Source: CALMEC01 sp963706315 (GTDB lineage Bacteria; Actinomycetota; Thermoleophilia; Miltoncostaeales; Miltoncostaeaceae). Taken from it: DNA of 64,000 nt. A program made the position numbers and the translations under genes. The notes under the pieces were generated by a model. The model was not told the origin of the DNA. It did no database searches and was given only the letters and a program-made list of their open reading frames with translations. The stretch covers positions 558,001 to 622,000 of the forward strand of contig CAVPMA010000015.1 in assembly GCA_963706315.1 (NCBI GenBank). Direction: 5' to 3'. Below are positions 16,810 through 26,080 of this stretch, in pieces (within the stretch, counting starts at the first letter, position 1; the number at the start of each line of letters is the position of its first letter).

Positions 16810-17571
16810 GTGAAGAAGGCCCTGCGCAGCGGTCACGTGCTCCCGATCGCGATCATCTCCGCGGTGGTGGCCGGGATCTCGCTGGTCGTCGCCCTCGCGA
16901 TCGACTGGCTTCCCCCCGCCGCGTCGGTCCAGGCCGATCGCGTCGACGCCCTGATCTGGTGGACCGTCTTTGCGAGCATCGCCATCTTCACCGTGGTCGT
17001 CTCGTTCACGCTCTACTCGGTCTGGAAGTTCCGGGCGCCGGAGGGGGACGAGTCGGACGGCCCCCCCATCCACGGCCACACCCTGCTCGAGATCATCTGG
17101 ACGGCCATCCCGACGGTGATGATCGGGATCACGGCAGCCTGGGGCGCCGCCGTGCTCATCAAGAACGAGGACATCGCCAAGGGGGGCCAAGGGGTGCTCC
17201 ACGTGGACGTCCTCGGCCAGCAATACGCGTGGGAGTTCACCTACCCCGACCTCGGCGTCACGACGGGCGACCTGCGTGTTCCGGTCGATCGCCAGGTCGT
17301 CCTGAGCCTCCGCGCGAAGGACGTGATCCACGACTTCTTCGTCTACGAGACGCGCATCAAGGGTGACGCTGTCCCCGGCATCGTCAACACGCAGGTCCGG
17401 TTCACGATGAAGCCGGAGTACGCAGGGCGCGTGTTCCCGATCATCTGCGCCGAATTGTGCGGCGCGGGCCACAGCGTGATGCGGGCACAGATGATCACGA
17501 TGACGAGCTCCGACTACACCGCCTGGGCTCAGAAGGCCAGGATCGACGCCGAGAACGCGAAGAAGAAGTAG
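16810..17571 (+). CDS. ctaC: Cytochrome c oxidase subunit II
   Basis: 253 residues. Two membrane spans (about 10-32 and 48-70, with a third hydrophobic stretch near 95-115 typical of the subunit II hairpin) precede a periplasmic-side cupredoxin domain that holds the binuclear CuA centre. CuA ligands are visible: His in VIHDFF, then Cys213, Cys217, His221 and Met224 in CAELCGAGHSVM. GQQYAWEFTYP contains the aromatic electron-entry patch for cytochrome c. No cytochrome c domain is fused, and a separate cytochrome c lipoprotein ends the operon. Leaderless GTG start. Confidence 0.95.
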   Translation: MKKALRSGHVLPIAIISAVVAGISLVVALAIDWLPPAASVQADRVDALIWWTVFASIAIFTVVVSFTLYSVWKFRAPEGDESDGPPIHGHTLLEIIWTAIPTVMIGITAAWGAAVLIKNEDIAKGGQGVLHVDVLGQQYAWEFTYPDLGVTTGDLRVPVDRQVVLSLRAKDVIHDFFVYETRIKGDAVPGIVNTQVRFTMKPEYAGRVFPIICAELCGAGHSVMRAQMITMTSSDYTAWAQKARIDAENAKKK

Positions 17572-17577
17572 CGAGGC

Positions 17578-20334
17578 ATGGCGACCCACACACCCACGAC
17601 CGGCACTCCCATCCCCCACGGCGCGGGCGGCGGCCACAGCCACCACGGCGACTACCGGTCCGCCCTCCACTGGTGGATCAGGGCGTTCTGGGGCATCGTC
17701 ATCGGCGTCATCATCGGGCTGCTCGTCCCGCTGTTCTTCCGCGCGGTCTTCGGTCTCGACCCGCTCTGGAACGAGCAGGTCTACGTCACCACCACGTGCA
17801 TCTTCAGCGTCCTCGGCTTCCTGATCGGGATCGGGTGCTTCGACTTCTGGGGCAGGTGGATGGTCGGCAAGCACGTCGACTACGAGGACCACAGCTTCCA
17901 CGGCGCAACCAGCTGGCGCGACTACTTCCGCGTCAACACCGACCACAAGGTCATCGGCATCCAGTACCTGGTGATCGTCTTCAGCTTCATGGTGATCTCG
18001 GGGATCCTCGCGGAGCTCGTCCGCGTCGAGCTGTCGACGCCCGGCCAGACGATCACGAACGGCGAGGGCTACAACACGCTGTTCAGCGGCCATGCGGCGC
18101 TGATGATCTTCCTGGTCATCATCCCGTCGTTCGCCGGCCTGGCGAACTACGTCCTGCCGATCATGATCGGCGCGAAGGACATGGCGTTCCCCAGGCTGAA
18201 CGCCCTGTCGGTGTGGATGCTGCCGCCGGCCGGCCTGATGATCCTGATGGGGGTCATCATCGGCGGCTACTCGTCCGGCTGGACCGCATACGCGCCCCTG
18301 TCGGAGCAGGCGGGCACCGGCACGACGCTGTTCGAAGTCGGCGTCCAGTTTGCGGGCGCGTCCTCGATCATGACCGCGGTCAACTTCCTGGTGACCATCA
18401 TCACGATGCGCGCTCCCGGGATGACGATCTGGCGGATGCCGCTGCTGGTGTGGGCCAACGCCACCACCTCCGCGCTCGTGGTGTTCGGCACGCCGTTCAT
18501 CGCCGGCTCGCAGTTCATGACGCTGTTCGACCGCGTCATGGGCACGAGCTTCTTCGTGTGGACCGGCGGCGGCGACGTCATCAGCTACCAGCACATCTTC
18601 TGGTTCTACAGTCACCCGGCCGTCTACATCATGATGCTGCCCGGGTTCGGGATCATCAGCGAGGTCCTCGCGACGTTCTCGCGCAAACCGATCTTCGGGT
18701 ACCGGGCCGTCGCCTTCTCGACCGTCGCCATCGCCGTCCTCGGGTTCGGCGTCTGGGCGCACCACATGTTCGTCTCGGGCATGGCGCCGTGGCTTCGCAT
18801 CCCGATGATGGTCACGACCGTCATCATTGCGATCCCAACCGGCGTCAAGATGTTCTCGTGGGTCGCCACGCTCTGGCGAGGCAAGCTGCATATGCGGACA
18901 CCGATGATGTGGGCGATCGGCTTCCTCTTGACGTTCGTGATCGGCGGCCTCTCCGGCGTCTTCCTCGGCACGCTGCCCGCGGACATCTTCGTCAGCGACA
19001 CCTACTACATCGTCGCCCACATCCACTACGTGCTCTTCGGCGGCAGCGTCTTCACGATCTTCGCCGGGATCTACTACTGGTTCCCGAAGATGACCGGGCG
19101 GATGTACAACGAGACGCTCGGCAAGTGGCACTTCTGGCTGACGTTCGTCGGCTTCAACGCGACGTTCTTGCCGATGCACTGGCTCGGCGTGCAGGGCATG
19201 CCGCGCCGCGTCGCCGACTACGACCCTCGGTTCGCCAACCTCAACCTGTTCATCAGCATCGCGTCGGTGCTGATGGTGGCCGGCACCGCCGTCTTCTTCT
19301 ACAACATGATCACCTCGTGGCGGTCCGGGCCGCGTGCCCCGTGGAACCCGTGGGGCGGGCGCACCCTCGAGTGGCTCGTGTCGTCTCCGCCGTCGCTCTT
19401 CAACTTCGATGCCACGCCGCAGGTCGTCGGGGGCCCGTACCAGTACGGCGTCGCCGGTGCCCGCCACGCCATCGTCTTCGCGCCCGAGGAGGTCGGCGGC
19501 GGCGAGCTCAACGAGCACCAGTACCCCAACATCCTGGTCGTCGCGAATGACACCGTCACCGGGAAGTCGCTCCTCGATGCGGTCCGTGATCTCGGCACCA
19601 ACGGGTACTGGCGGTTCACGTTCGTCTCCCGGGCCGTCAGCGACGCGGACAGGACTGCGCTCGCGCGGCGTCACGAGCTCGCCTCCGCGGTGCTCGCCTC
19701 GGCCGGCATCGCGGCCACCGGCAAGGTCGTGACCGGCGACACCGTCCAGGCGATCGCCCGCGCCGCCCAGGAAGAGCACGCGCAGGAGATCATCGTCGCG
19801 ACGTACCCCATCGGCGAGTCGCAGTGGCTGCGCCAGGACCTTGTCGACCGGGTCCGCAAGGCCACCGGCCTCCCGGTGTCCCACATCACCGTCTCGCAGA
19901 GGGAGGCGCGGGCGACGCTCGATGAGCCCGGCCTCGCGCACGTCCTCGTGCTTGCGCAGGACGCGGTGGGCGGCGCGGCGTTCCTCGACGAGGTCCAACA
20001 CCGCGCCGACCGCTCGCCCGCCCGCTTCACGGTGGTGCTCCCGGCCGACGTCCCGGCGCCCGCCTGGGGCGACGAGGCGAACGTGCGTCGTCGCGACGCC
20101 GTCGACCGGGTTCACCGGGCCATCGAGGACCTGCAGCAGTCCGGCGTCTCGGCACAGGGCGAGGTCATGGACGGTGCGCTCACGACCGCCGCACGCGAAG
20201 CCGTGGCCGTCTATCGCCCGACCGAGATCCTCCTGGTCGCCAACGTCGCCCAGGATCTCGGTCCCGTCCGCGCCGTCGCGCGCGGGGCGACCGTCGACCA
20301 GGTCGTCGTCGCGGCGGAGGTCGGGCAGGCGTGA
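17578..20334 (+). CDS. ctaD: Cytochrome c oxidase subunit I fused to two C-terminal USP-like domains
   Basis: 918 residues, far longer than the usual 530-650. Residues 1-25 are His-rich; two extra spans (about 32-95) precede the 12-span oxidase core. Core ligands: His172 (heme a), His346 with Tyr350 and His395/His396 (CuB), His481 and His483 (hemes). The D-channel entry Asp201 and K-channel Lys424 (TGVK) are present, but the glutamate of HPEVY is replaced: the sequence is YSHPAVY (344-350), as in A2-type oxidases. Residues about 650-773 and 787-914 are two similar alpha/beta domains (NILVVANDTVTG... and HVLVLAQDAVGG...) resembling universal-stress-like domains of Thermoleophilia. Stop overlaps ctaE (GTGA). 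Confidence 0.93.
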   Translation: MATHTPTTGTPIPHGAGGGHSHHGDYRSALHWWIRAFWGIVIGVIIGLLVPLFFRAVFGLDPLWNEQVYVTTTCIFSVLGFLIGIGCFDFWGRWMVGKHVDYEDHSFHGATSWRDYFRVNTDHKVIGIQYLVIVFSFMVISGILAELVRVELSTPGQTITNGEGYNTLFSGHAALMIFLVIIPSFAGLANYVLPIMIGAKDMAFPRLNALSVWMLPPAGLMILMGVIIGGYSSGWTAYAPLSEQAGTGTTLFEVGVQFAGASSIMTAVNFLVTIITMRAPGMTIWRMPLLVWANATTSALVVFGTPFIAGSQFMTLFDRVMGTSFFVWTGGGDVISYQHIFWFYSHPAVYIMMLPGFGIISEVLATFSRKPIFGYRAVAFSTVAIAVLGFGVWAHHMFVSGMAPWLRIPMMVTTVIIAIPTGVKMFSWVATLWRGKLHMRTPMMWAIGFLLTFVIGGLSGVFLGTLPADIFVSDTYYIVAHIHYVLFGGSVFTIFAGIYYWFPKMTGRMYNETLGKWHFWLTFVGFNATFLPMHWLGVQGMPRRVADYDPRFANLNLFISIASVLMVAGTAVFFYNMITSWRSGPRAPWNPWGGRTLEWLVSSPPSLFNFDATPQVVGGPYQYGVAGARHAIVFAPEEVGGGELNEHQYPNILVVANDTVTGKSLLDAVRDLGTNGYWRFTFVSRAVSDADRTALARRHELASAVLASAGIAATGKVVTGDTVQAIARAAQEEHAQEIIVATYPIGESQWLRQDLVDRVRKATGLPVSHITVSQREARATLDEPGLAHVLVLAQDAVGGAAFLDEVQHRADRSPARFTVVLPADVPAPAWGDEANVRRRDAVDRVHRAIEDLQQSGVSAQGEVMDGALTTAAREAVAVYRPTEILLVANVAQDLGPVRAVARGATVDQVVVAAEVGQA

Positions 20335-20945
20335 CGACCCACACGCACGGACCCGCATCGGCCCCGGCGACGCAGAGCGCGTCCCCGTTGTCGCGCATGA
20401 ACGTCGGCGCCCTGGGGATGACGATCTTCATCGGCTCCGAGATCATGCTCTTCGCCTCGTTCTTCACCGCGTACTTCATCGCCCGGGCGAACGCGAACCA
20501 GTGGCCGCCGATCTTCGAGGGCACGGAGAGCTTCGAGGTTCCGAAGGTCATCACCGCCGTCAACACGGCGATCCTCGTCTTCTCGAGCTTCACCGTCTGG
20601 TGGGCGGAAAAACGGCTCGCCGCCGGGGACCGCAAGGGGCTCATCCGCGGCCTCATCGTCACGATCATGCTGGGCGCGACGTTCCTGATCATCCAGATCA
20701 ACGAGTACGCCCACCTCGGCTTCACGCCGCAGGACAAGATCTTCGGCTCGGTCTTCTACTGCCTCACCGGCCTGCACGGCGCGCACGTCTTCATCGGCCT
20801 CAGCGCCCTCACCTTCTCGCTCATGCGCGCCCGAGCCGGCGAGTTCAGCCACGGCAACCACGGCCCGCTCCAGGCGGCATCGATCTACTGGCACTTCGTC
20901 GACGTCGTGTGGGTGTTCCTGTTCGTCGTCGTATACCTCGTCTGA
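20331..20945 (+). CDS. ctaE: Cytochrome c oxidase subunit III
   Basis: 204 residues with five predicted spans, the short five-helix form of subunit III. Family motifs: GMTIFIGSEIMLFASFFTAYF, then NTAILVFSSFTVWWAEK, a Glu-containing span INEYAHLGF, and the closing GNHGPLQAASIYWHFVDVVWVFLF, where the HFVD-VW motif is diagnostic. It stabilises subunit I and the proton-uptake path. The GTG start overlaps the ctaD stop by 4 nt and its own stop overlaps the next ATG. Confidence 0.95.
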   Translation: MTTHTHGPASAPATQSASPLSRMNVGALGMTIFIGSEIMLFASFFTAYFIARANANQWPPIFEGTESFEVPKVITAVNTAILVFSSFTVWWAEKRLAAGDRKGLIRGLIVTIMLGATFLIIQINEYAHLGFTPQDKIFGSVFYCLTGLHGAHVFIGLSALTFSLMRARAGEFSHGNHGPLQAASIYWHFVDVVWVFLFVVVYLV

Positions 20946-21361
20946 TGGAGCGATTGGTGCCCCGAGTCCGCCGCTACTCCGCGTTCGCCGGCCTGCTCGT
21001 CCTGGCCGCGGCCGCCGCGACCGTGGCCGGTTGCGGGGCGAGCGGCGGCGACGTCGCCAACGGCAAGCAGCAGTTCGCGGCGTGCGGTGGCTGCCACACC
21101 CTCGCCGATGCCGGCACGACCGCCACCGTCGGCCCGAACCTCGACGACGCGTTCCGCGCGGCCCGCGCGCAGGGATTCGACCAGAGCACCTTCGAAGGCA
21201 TCGTCCGCTACTGGATCGAGAAGCCGGAGCAGCGGACGCAGCCGCTCATGCCGCCGAACCTGGTGACCGGCCAGGACGCGGACGATCTGGCGGCCTACAT
21301 CGCCTCGGTGGCCGGGCGGGACAAGGAGAGCCCTCCGCGTCCCGCCGAACCGGTCGAGTAG
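20945..21361 (+). CDS. Cytochrome c lipoprotein
   Basis: 138 residues. A lipobox (ATVAGC, Cys25) makes this a membrane-anchored extracytoplasmic lipoprotein. A single c-type heme site CGGCH lies at about residues 43-47, and the axial methionine is probably in PLMPPNLV near residue 102. It most likely passes electrons to CuA of CtaC. The ATG at 20945 overlaps the ctaE stop; an in-frame GTG at 20957 has a better spaced GGAG and is an alternative start that also keeps the signal. Confidence 0.88.
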   Translation: MERLVPRVRRYSAFAGLLVLAAAAATVAGCGASGGDVANGKQQFAACGGCHTLADAGTTATVGPNLDDAFRAARAQGFDQSTFEGIVRYWIEKPEQRTQPLMPPNLVTGQDADDLAAYIASVAGRDKESPPRPAEPVE

Positions 21362-21501
21362 GACCCGGCCGAGGCACCAGCACCCGTCGTCCCGGCGAGG
21401 TGTGAGCGACCCCCACGGGGCACGGTCGAGGCCGCGAAATCCCCTGGAAAAGCGGCGCGAAATGCCTCATGTGGCGCCCGAGCCGCGCCGATACTCCCAA
21501 G

Positions 21502-24500
21502 GTGAATCCCCGCTCCTGGCGCCTGCTCGTCGCAGGGCTGTTCGTCTGTGCCATCGCGTACGGCGTGATCGGCAACGGTCCGGCGACCCTCGGGGTGTTC
21601 CTCACCGCGTGCACAGCGGCGGCGGCCGCCTGCGTCACCGGTCCCGGCCGCAACGACGAGCCGGCCCGTGAGCCCTGGTGCTTCATGGGTGTCGCGTTCG
21701 TCCTGCTCGGCACTGCAGAGCTGGTCCACAACCTCGCGGACGGTCCGAACGCCGGATGGGTGGTACCGATCCGGGCCCTCTCGCTGCTGTCGCTGACCGT
21801 CGGGCTCTGGCTCGCGATCCCCCACCCGCCCGGGCGCCGCCGCCGCGAGATCCTCGATCCGGCGATCGTCGCGATCGGCGCCGGCGTCGTCTCGTGGATC
21901 GCAATCCTCGAACCGATCGCCAGCCGCACCGACGTCGACCTCGTCGAGCGCCTCGTGGCGTTCTCGGTCCCGGTGCTCGATATGGTGCTCCTGACCGTCG
22001 TCGTGCGGCTCCTCTTCACGTCGGGCGCGGCAACCGCCCCGGCCCGCCTTCTGCTCGTTGGCGCCGGCGCGATCCTCGCGGCGGACACGATCGATTCGGT
22101 CTGGGCCCTCGACGGGCCACTCGGCGGGGATGCCTCGATCAGGGTACTGTGGATCGTCGGGGCCGCCCTGGTCGCGGGCGCGGCATTCCACCCTCAGATG
22201 AGCGACCTCGGCGAGCTCCGCGTGGATCTCGGGCAGTCGATCTCGACGACGCGCCTCGTGATGCTCGGCCTCGCGGCGGTCGCGGGCCCGATCGCCCTCA
22301 TCGTCCGCTCGAGCCTGGACGGGCGCTTCAACGTCCCCGTCGTGGTCGCCGGCACGGTCGTCCTGTTCGCGCTCATCCTCATGAGGATGGCCGGCCTGGT
22401 GCGTGCGCTCACCTCCGTGGCGAGGAATCACGCCGAGGCAACCGGTCGCGAGAAAACCCTGCGCCGATCGGCGCATTCGCTGGTGGCGGCGACCGATCGC
22501 GGCGCGATCTACGCGACCGCCGCTGACGCCGCCGCGACGCTCGTGCGCGACCGGCCAGGCGCGGAGGTCCGGCTGTTCGTCGGCGACGGGGACCGCCTGC
22601 GGCTGGTGTCGGGACGCGGCCGGCGAGGGAGCGGACCGCAGACGCTCACCCTGTCGGCCCTTCCGCGCCGCGTGGTCGACCAGCTGCGCGCCGCCGACTC
22701 CGCCACCGTCACGTTCAACGATCACGATCTCGCGAAGGGGGTCGCCGCGGCCGTGGCCGCGGCGGCGGATCATCCGCAGTGCCTCATCGCCCCGCTCGTC
22801 GTGGACGGCGAGATCGCGGGGCTGCTGACGGTCGCGCTCGACCGGATGCCCGGAGAGGCCAGACGCCGGGCGATCGAGACGGTCGCGGCCCAGGCCGCCC
22901 TCGCGATCGAGACCGCCGACCTCACCGAGAGCCTGCACGCGCGGGCCGGCGAGGAGCGGTTCCGGTCGCTGGTTCAGAACGCCTCCGACGTCATCGCCGT
23001 GGTGGACCCCGGCGGCATCATCCGGTTCGTGACGCGTTCGATCACCCGCATGCTCGGCTACGAGCCGGGGGATCTGGAGGGCAGCAGCATCGCGCGCCTG
23101 CTGCATCCACGCGATGCCGCGCGGGGGCCGTCGGTGCTCGTCGACGGCGGGCTCGTGGACTGGCGGCTGCGGCGTGCCGACGGCGCCTACCGGCACGCGG
23201 AGGTCGTCGTCGCGGACCTGCGGGACGATCCGAACGTCGCCGGCATCGTGCTGACCATGCGCGATGTGACCGAGCGTCGCGAGCTCGAGTCGCGCCTCGC
23301 CCACCAGGCCTTCCACGACACGCTGACCGGCCTCGCGAACCGGGCGCTGTTCGAGGATCGGCTCGGGCAGGCGCTGGCGCGGCGAGCGCGCAAGCCCGCC
23401 GGCTCGGTGGCTGTGATCTTCATCGACCTCGACGACTTCAAGACGGTCAACGACACCCTCGGCCACCAGTGCGGCGACGAGCTGCTCACCATGGCGTCGC
23501 GCCGCCTGGTGGAGTGCCTCCGGCCCACGGACACCGCGGCGCGGCTGGGCGGCGACGAATTCGCCGTCGCGCTCGAGATCGACGACTTCGACGCCGAGCG
23601 GGCCATCGACATCGTCGCGAACCGCATACTCCGGGCGCTGCGATCGCCGTTCATCGTCGACGGCCAGGAGATCTTCACCCGCGGGAGCCTCGGCATCGCC
23701 GCGACGCCGGACGGCGGCACCACGGTCGACGAGCTCCTCCGCAACGCCGACATCGCGATGTATGTCGCGAAGAACTCGGGCAAGGGCAGGTTCAAGCGGT
23801 TCGAGCCCGGCATGCACGCGCCGGTGCTCCGCCAGATGGAGCTGCGGGGCGAGCTGCAACGGGCGATCGAGCGGCGCGAGCTCGTGATGCACTACCAGCC
23901 GATCGTCGCCCTGGCCACCGGCCAGCTCCGCGGGTTCGAGGCCCTGGTCCGGTGGCAGCACCCGGAGCACGGGCTGATCTTGCCGAACGAGTTCGTAACG
24001 CTCGCCGAGGAGGCCGGCCTGATCGGCGCGATGGGCAGCTGGATCCTGGAGGAGGCGTGCCGTCAGTTCTGCGAGTGGGTCGCGGCGTATCCCCAGGCCG
24101 CCGGCCTCTACGTGAGCGTCAACTTGTCAGGGCACCAGTTGCACCGAGGCAACCTCCTGAGCGAGCTGGAGCGGGTGATCGAGCAGACCGGCATGCAGCC
24201 GTCCCGCCTGCTGCTCGAGCTCACGGAGAGCGTGCTGGTCGACGACACCGAGCGCGCGATCGGCCGGCTCGAGATGATCAAGCGGCGCGGGATGCGCATC
24301 GCGATCGACGACTTCGGCACCGGCTTCTCGGCGCTGGCGTATCTGCAGCAGCTCCCGATCGACGTGCTCAAGCTCGCCTCGCCCTTCGTCCAGGGCCTCG
24401 GCACAGGCCAGGAGCAGCTCACCGAGACGATCCTGCGGCTTGCCGCGACGCTCGACCTCGACGTCATCGCGGAGGGCATCGAGCATCCCGGTGAGGCGGC

Positions 24501-24645
24501 GGCGCTCGCGCGGCTCGGCTGCACGCTCGGGCAGGGCTACTTCTTCAGCACGCCGCTCGACGCCGCGGCGGCCGCGGCGGTGATCGCCACCGACCGCCCG
24601 CTCGGCCTCGTCGCGGTCGCCGCGAGAACGTCGGTTCCCGCCTGA
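21502..24645 (+). CDS. Membrane-bound GAF-PAS-GGDEF-EAL cyclic-di-GMP protein
   Basis: 1047 residues. Residues 1 to about 300 contain eight or so membrane spans, followed by a GAF-like domain (about 320-475), a PAS domain (about 485-590), a GGDEF domain with an intact GGDEF motif (about 683-687) and an EAL domain with FEALVRW (about 812) and DDFGTG (about 935), so both diguanylate cyclase and phosphodiesterase activity are plausible. I chose GTG 21502 over ATG 21469 because GATACT ends 6 nt before the GTG (leaderless pattern) and because this start puts the first span at the terminus. No neighbour reveals its signal. Confidence 0.92.
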   Translation: MNPRSWRLLVAGLFVCAIAYGVIGNGPATLGVFLTACTAAAAACVTGPGRNDEPAREPWCFMGVAFVLLGTAELVHNLADGPNAGWVVPIRALSLLSLTVGLWLAIPHPPGRRRREILDPAIVAIGAGVVSWIAILEPIASRTDVDLVERLVAFSVPVLDMVLLTVVVRLLFTSGAATAPARLLLVGAGAILAADTIDSVWALDGPLGGDASIRVLWIVGAALVAGAAFHPQMSDLGELRVDLGQSISTTRLVMLGLAAVAGPIALIVRSSLDGRFNVPVVVAGTVVLFALILMRMAGLVRALTSVARNHAEATGREKTLRRSAHSLVAATDRGAIYATAADAAATLVRDRPGAEVRLFVGDGDRLRLVSGRGRRGSGPQTLTLSALPRRVVDQLRAADSATVTFNDHDLAKGVAAAVAAAADHPQCLIAPLVVDGEIAGLLTVALDRMPGEARRRAIETVAAQAALAIETADLTESLHARAGEERFRSLVQNASDVIAVVDPGGIIRFVTRSITRMLGYEPGDLEGSSIARLLHPRDAARGPSVLVDGGLVDWRLRRADGAYRHAEVVVADLRDDPNVAGIVLTMRDVTERRELESRLAHQAFHDTLTGLANRALFEDRLGQALARRARKPAGSVAVIFIDLDDFKTVNDTLGHQCGDELLTMASRRLVECLRPTDTAARLGGDEFAVALEIDDFDAERAIDIVANRILRALRSPFIVDGQEIFTRGSLGIAATPDGGTTVDELLRNADIAMYVAKNSGKGRFKRFEPGMHAPVLRQMELRGELQRAIERRELVMHYQPIVALATGQLRGFEALVRWQHPEHGLILPNEFVTLAEEAGLIGAMGSWILEEACRQFCEWVAAYPQAAGLYVSVNLSGHQLHRGNLLSELERVIEQTGMQPSRLLLELTESVLVDDTERAIGRLEMIKRRGMRIAIDDFGTGFSALAYLQQLPIDVLKLASPFVQGLGTGQEQLTETILRLAATLDLDVIAEGIEHPGEAAALARLGCTLGQGYFFSTPLDAAAAAAVIATDRPLGLVAVAARTSVPA

Positions 24646-24688
24646 TCTCACCCCGGGATGCCCGGCCCCGGCTCGGCCGCGTGGCGGC

Positions 24689-26080
24689 CTACTTGACGAT
24701 CGCGAGGCGCCGGCCGTCGATGCCGGGCAGCACGCGGCGGGCCTCGACGCCCATCCACGATTCGAGCAGGCTCGCGTAGAGGTTGCGGAACTCGGTGGTG
24801 ACGAGCAGGTTGTCATCGTCATCGAGCCGCGCGAGGCCGGGGAACTCGCTCTGCACGCCCCCGTTCGCGTGGTTGCCCACCACCAGCACGCAACCTCCAG
24901 CGCCGTGGTCGGTGCCGCGGGAGTCGTTGTCCTCGGCCCGCCGCCCGAACTCGCTCCACACCAGCGTCAGCACGCGGTCCGACAGCCCCCGGGCGTCGAG
25001 ATCCGCCTGCCACGCGAGGAGGGAATCGCCGAGGGTCTTCAACAGCTCGGCGTGGTTGGTCGGCTGGTCGTCGTGGGTGTCGTAGCCGCCCTGGCTGATC
25101 GTCGCGAGGCGCGTACCGAACCCGGCGCCCAGCATCCGGGCCAGGTTCTTCAGACCGTTCCCGAGGTGCTCGTCGGGGTACGGCAGCGGCGTCGCCGGGA
25201 CCTGGTTGCGGTCGACGCGAAGCGGCGCGAGCCGGTCGTAGACGCTGATCGCGCCGCGATACGCCTGCTGGGCCGCCTTCCGGGCGCTGGTCCGCGCACC
25301 GGAGGTGGCGCCCCGGTACGGCTTGAGGGCAGCCTCCGAGCTCCACACGTCTGGGATGTTGAACCCGAACGACCCGGGGTCGAAGACCGTGGCGACCGGA
25401 GCCCGGCGCGAGAGCAGGATCGGGTCGAGGTTCCACCCCATGCTGATCGCCTGAAGGGGGTTGTCGGTACCGCCGATCGCGTCGATCGTGCGCCCCAGCC
25501 ACCCGGTGCGGTCGAAGGTCTGGCCGACGACGCCGGTGCGCCAGAAGATCTGGGAGTTGAAGTGCGACTGGTCGGGATTCGCATAGTCCACTGCGGGGAG
25601 CACCGCGACCTTGCCGGCGTCGTACAGCTGCTTGAGCCCGGTGAGCGAGGGGTGCCAGCCGAACTCGGGGTGGGCTGCGACCGCGAGCGTCGTCGCCGGG
25701 TCGATGCCGATCCGTGAGCGCAGCTGGCGGTACCGGGGGTCGCCGATCGGGACGAACGTGTTGAGCCCGTCGTTGCCGCCGTCGAGGTAGATCGACACGA
25801 GGATCCGCCCGTTCGGGTCCTCGGCCGCCTGCGCCGCCGCGGCCTCGAAGATGCTGCGGGCGCCGAGCCGAGGCATCGCGGCACACGCGAGCGCGAGGCC
25901 GCCGGCACCGGTCAGGAGTCGCCGCCGCGTGACGCCGCTGCCGAGCGTGCGGGCCGCCGCGGCGGGACCCTCGACGAGCGCCTGCTCGGGGATCTCGAGG
26001 ATCCGCTCCGCGCCGAGACCGAGGAGCGCCCGGCGGGAGGTGTGCCAGTCGGTGCAGCCGCAGTTGCGGGGATCGCCCAT
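24689..26080 (-). CDS. DUF1501 family exported protein
   Basis: 463 residues. A TRRRLLTGAGGLALACAA segment at about residues 50-70 looks like a twin-arginine signal preceded by an N-terminal extension with CGC. The body has DUF1501 features: LVSIYLDGGNDGLNTFVP, then VDYANPDQSHFNSQIFWRTG, TISQGGYDTHDDQ and VWSEFGRRAEDNDSRGTDHGAGG, which recalls the metal-binding part of the alkaline-phosphatase/sulfatase superfamily. Function is not known. The ATG overlaps the stop of the DUF1800 gene by one base. DUF1501 and DUF1800 genes are commonly paired; tatA lies at 60 kb. Confidence 0.88.
   Translation of the reverse strand: MGDPRNCGCTDWHTSRRALLGLGAERILEIPEQALVEGPAAAARTLGSGVTRRRLLTGAGGLALACAAMPRLGARSIFEAAAAQAAEDPNGRILVSIYLDGGNDGLNTFVPIGDPRYRQLRSRIGIDPATTLAVAAHPEFGWHPSLTGLKQLYDAGKVAVLPAVDYANPDQSHFNSQIFWRTGVVGQTFDRTGWLGRTIDAIGGTDNPLQAISMGWNLDPILLSRRAPVATVFDPGSFGFNIPDVWSSEAALKPYRGATSGARTSARKAAQQAYRGAISVYDRLAPLRVDRNQVPATPLPYPDEHLGNGLKNLARMLGAGFGTRLATISQGGYDTHDDQPTNHAELLKTLGDSLLAWQADLDARGLSDRVLTLVWSEFGRRAEDNDSRGTDHGAGGCVLVVGNHANGGVQSEFPGLARLDDDDNLLVTTEFRNLYASLLESWMGVEARRVLPGIDGRRLAIVK

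Noticed and set aside
16585..20358. A 1257-codon open frame on the minus strand
   Set aside because: It is the antisense shadow of ctaC and ctaD. High GC3 removes stops in the opposite frame. The translation is low complexity, rich in Asp, Arg and His, with no fold.
21295..23970. An 891-codon minus-strand frame
   Set aside because: Antisense to the GGDEF-EAL gene, whose domains are intact. The frame has no recognisable motif.
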